Positions 20,343-21,623 of a stretch of 21,623 bases of DNA are shown one piece after another. Where the stretch lies: positions 1-21,623 of the forward strand of contig JAJTCI010000006.1 of assembly GCA_021323155.1 (NCBI GenBank), given 5' to 3'. Positions within the stretch are counted from its first letter, which is position 1. Every line of letters starts with the position of its first letter. The DNA comes from Chitinophagaceae bacterium. Lineage in GTDB: Bacteria > Bacteroidota > Bacteroidia > Chitinophagales > Chitinophagaceae. The notes beneath the pieces were generated by a model, which ran no database searches, was not told the DNA's origin, and saw only the letters and a list, made by a program, of their open reading frames with translations. The position numbers and the translations under genes were made by a program.

Positions 20343-21623
20343 TTAGTGGTGGTGATGGTGCAATTTTTCAGCAAAAGCTTCCGCAGATATTTCTTCTTCG
20401 GTTGCCTGCGCCTGTCCTTCCAGCACCGTGAACAACTTCTCCGTGCTGATGCGGTGGTAGCTATCCTCCACGTATTTCTGGTCCTTCATCATTCGCGTGA
20501 TATAATCCTCCACCCATGGTTGTTCGTCATCCATTGAAGCCATACCCATGTAACCAAATAACTGCTGTTTGGCAAAACTGCGGATATCATCCGGCCTCAC
20601 ATCGATCTTGTTTTCAGCGATCAGCTTGCTGCTGATGAGCGTCCACTTTAACTGGTTCGAAAAGCCGGGGTACTCTTTTTCTGCCTCTTCGGCAGTCTTG
20701 GGCTTCTCACCGCCGGTCTGTAGCCATTTCTTCAGGAATCCTTCGGGAAAATCCATTTGCGTGTGATCCACGAGTATGTGGTAGATCTGGTCGTGTACCT
20801 GGTTACGGGCCTGCTGGTCGTAATACTTTTCGATCTCCGCCTTCAGCACATTTCGGAAATCCGCTTCAGAATGGATCTCATTATTCGGATAGACCGTCTT
20901 GAAGAATTCCTCGTTCAGCTCCGACTTCTCCACCAACCCTACTTTGGTCACGGTGAGTTTAAAATTCTTCGCATTGGCCTCCGCTGGCTCAACCCCGAGG
21001 TCTGCCGCGATGGTTTCTCTTTCTTTCCCTTCGAATGCTTCTCCAAGGTTGATGACAAGTGTGTCATCTTTCTTCAGGCCCATCAATTTTGGGCGCACCG
21101 CTTCCGAAAAATATTTTACCAATAAAGAATTGTCCTTCTGGATGCCCCCTTCGACGGTATTACCGGATGCGTCAGTCTCAGTGAACAATACATTCAGCAC
21201 GTTGTCATCACCGGTCACTGCTTCAGGCTCGGTCATCTTGCCGTGGCGGGTCTGCAGCCGGGCCACTTCTTCATTCACCATTTCATCGGTCACTTTCACT
21301 TTGTAGCGAGTCACTTTAAGATCATTCGCGTTCAGCTGGATGTCGGGCTTCAAACCGATCTCGAAAGCGAAAGCGTAATCGGCGGGATTGTTCATGTCCA
21401 GCGCCCTTGCATCATTGTCCAATGGCAGAGGCTGAGCGAAAATATCCAGTTGCTCCTTTCCCAGGTAGGTGTTCAGTTCTTTTTCTACGGTGCGTAACAC
21501 TTCGTCAGTGAACACGCCCTGCCCGTACATTTTCTTCACCAGGCCTGAGGGCACCATTCCCTTTCTGAAGCCGGGAATATTGGCAGTCTTTGCATATTTC
21601 TTCAGGCTTTGTTCGAAAGCCGG
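20343..21623 (-). CDS. tig: Trigger factor, N-terminus cut by the window edge
   Basis: Ribosome-bound chaperone and peptidyl-prolyl isomerase that receives nascent chains. 426 residues are visible; only the first few tens are missing. The reading frame runs off the right edge with KYAKTANIPGFRKGMVPSGL, which is the conserved ribosome-binding-domain region (family signature GFRxGxxP). The isomerase-like domain with GGIQKDNSLLVKYF and the long helical C-terminal domain (EIEKYYDQQARNQVHDQIYH) follow. The ATG at 21557 lies inside conserved sequence and is not the real start. The protein ends KLHHHHH, five consecutive histidines (CAC CAT CAC CAC CAC) immediately before TAA. It is first in the tig-clpP1-clpP2-clpX cluster, a common bacterial order, but ends in its own terminator. 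Confidence 0.94.
   Translation of the reverse strand, partial: PAFEQSLKKYAKTANIPGFRKGMVPSGLVKKMYGQGVFTDEVLRTVEKELNTYLGKEQLDIFAQPLPLDNDARALDMNNPADYAFAFEIGLKPDIQLNANDLKVTRYKVKVTDEMVNEEVARLQTRHGKMTEPEAVTGDDNVLNVLFTETDASGNTVEGGIQKDNSLLVKYFSEAVRPKLMGLKKDDTLVINLGEAFEGKERETIAADLGVEPAEANAKNFKLTVTKVGLVEKSELNEEFFKTVYPNNEIHSEADFRNVLKAEIEKYYDQQARNQVHDQIYHILVDHTQMDFPEGFLKKWLQTGGEKPKTAEEAEKEYPGFSNQLKWTLISSKLIAENKIDVRPDDIRSFAKQQLFGYMGMASMDDEQPWVEDYITRMMKDQKYVEDSYHRISTEKLFTVLEGQAQATEEEISAEAFAEKLHHHHH

Noticed and set aside
20343..20363. Poly-His as sign of vector or expression-tag sequence.
   Set aside because: The codons run into a natural stop, a terminator and the clpP genes; everything around is chromosomal.

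Overview
The window is a stretch of ordinary Bacteroidota chromosome, most like the Chitinophagaceae. The evidence is a PorP/SprF-family protein and PorX (both type IX secretion), paired clpP genes, signal peptides and lipoboxes of Bacteroidota style, few Shine-Dalgarno sequences, and repeated matches to the Bacteroidota -7 promoter element TAnnTTTG in gene gaps. There is no rRNA, tRNA, CRISPR array, prophage or intact insertion sequence. All gene identities below are read from sequence alone, with no database search.

Layout. Positions 1-829 hold the N-terminal part of a secreted GH31 glycosidase (minus). A LolA-like periplasmic protein (minus, 913-1695) is divergent from adenine deaminase ade (plus, 1789-3438). 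A small lipoprotein (3460-3870) and a DUF4139 protein (3983-5635) follow on the minus strand. A purine-rich gap of unknown content lies at 5696-5917. anmK (minus, 5918-6997) and upp (plus, 7063-7716) diverge from an unusually compact palindromic promoter region. An orphan PorP/SprF-like gene (plus, 7810-8814) converges on a probable minus-strand operon: HD phosphohydrolase, lpxD, four-helix membrane protein (11626 down to 8818). From 11873 to 16771 everything is on the plus strand: porX, a small conserved protein, a PhnP-like metallo-hydrolase, a membrane-anchored helix-hairpin-helix protein and an acyl-CoA dehydrogenase. A 680-bp gap at 16772-17452 carries two unrelated tandem repeat arrays and a 51-codon gene. 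The right end is a minus-strand proteostasis cluster: tig (partial), clpP1, clpP2, clpX.

How the genes fit together. Ade and Upp recover bases, and AnmK recycles peptidoglycan sugar. LpxD makes lipid A. PorX regulates, and PorP-type proteins act with, the type IX secretion system. Tig, two ClpPs and ClpX form the folding and degradation pathway for new proteins. These are mostly housekeeping modules placed side by side, and I do not see a new defence, mobile or biosynthetic system. The parts most worth a second look are non-coding: the 5696-5917 gap, the anmK/upp palindrome, the repeat arrays after the acyl-CoA dehydrogenase, and a terminator lying inside the porP coding sequence. On the protein side they are the poly-histidine tail of trigger factor and the acidic N-terminus of ClpP2.
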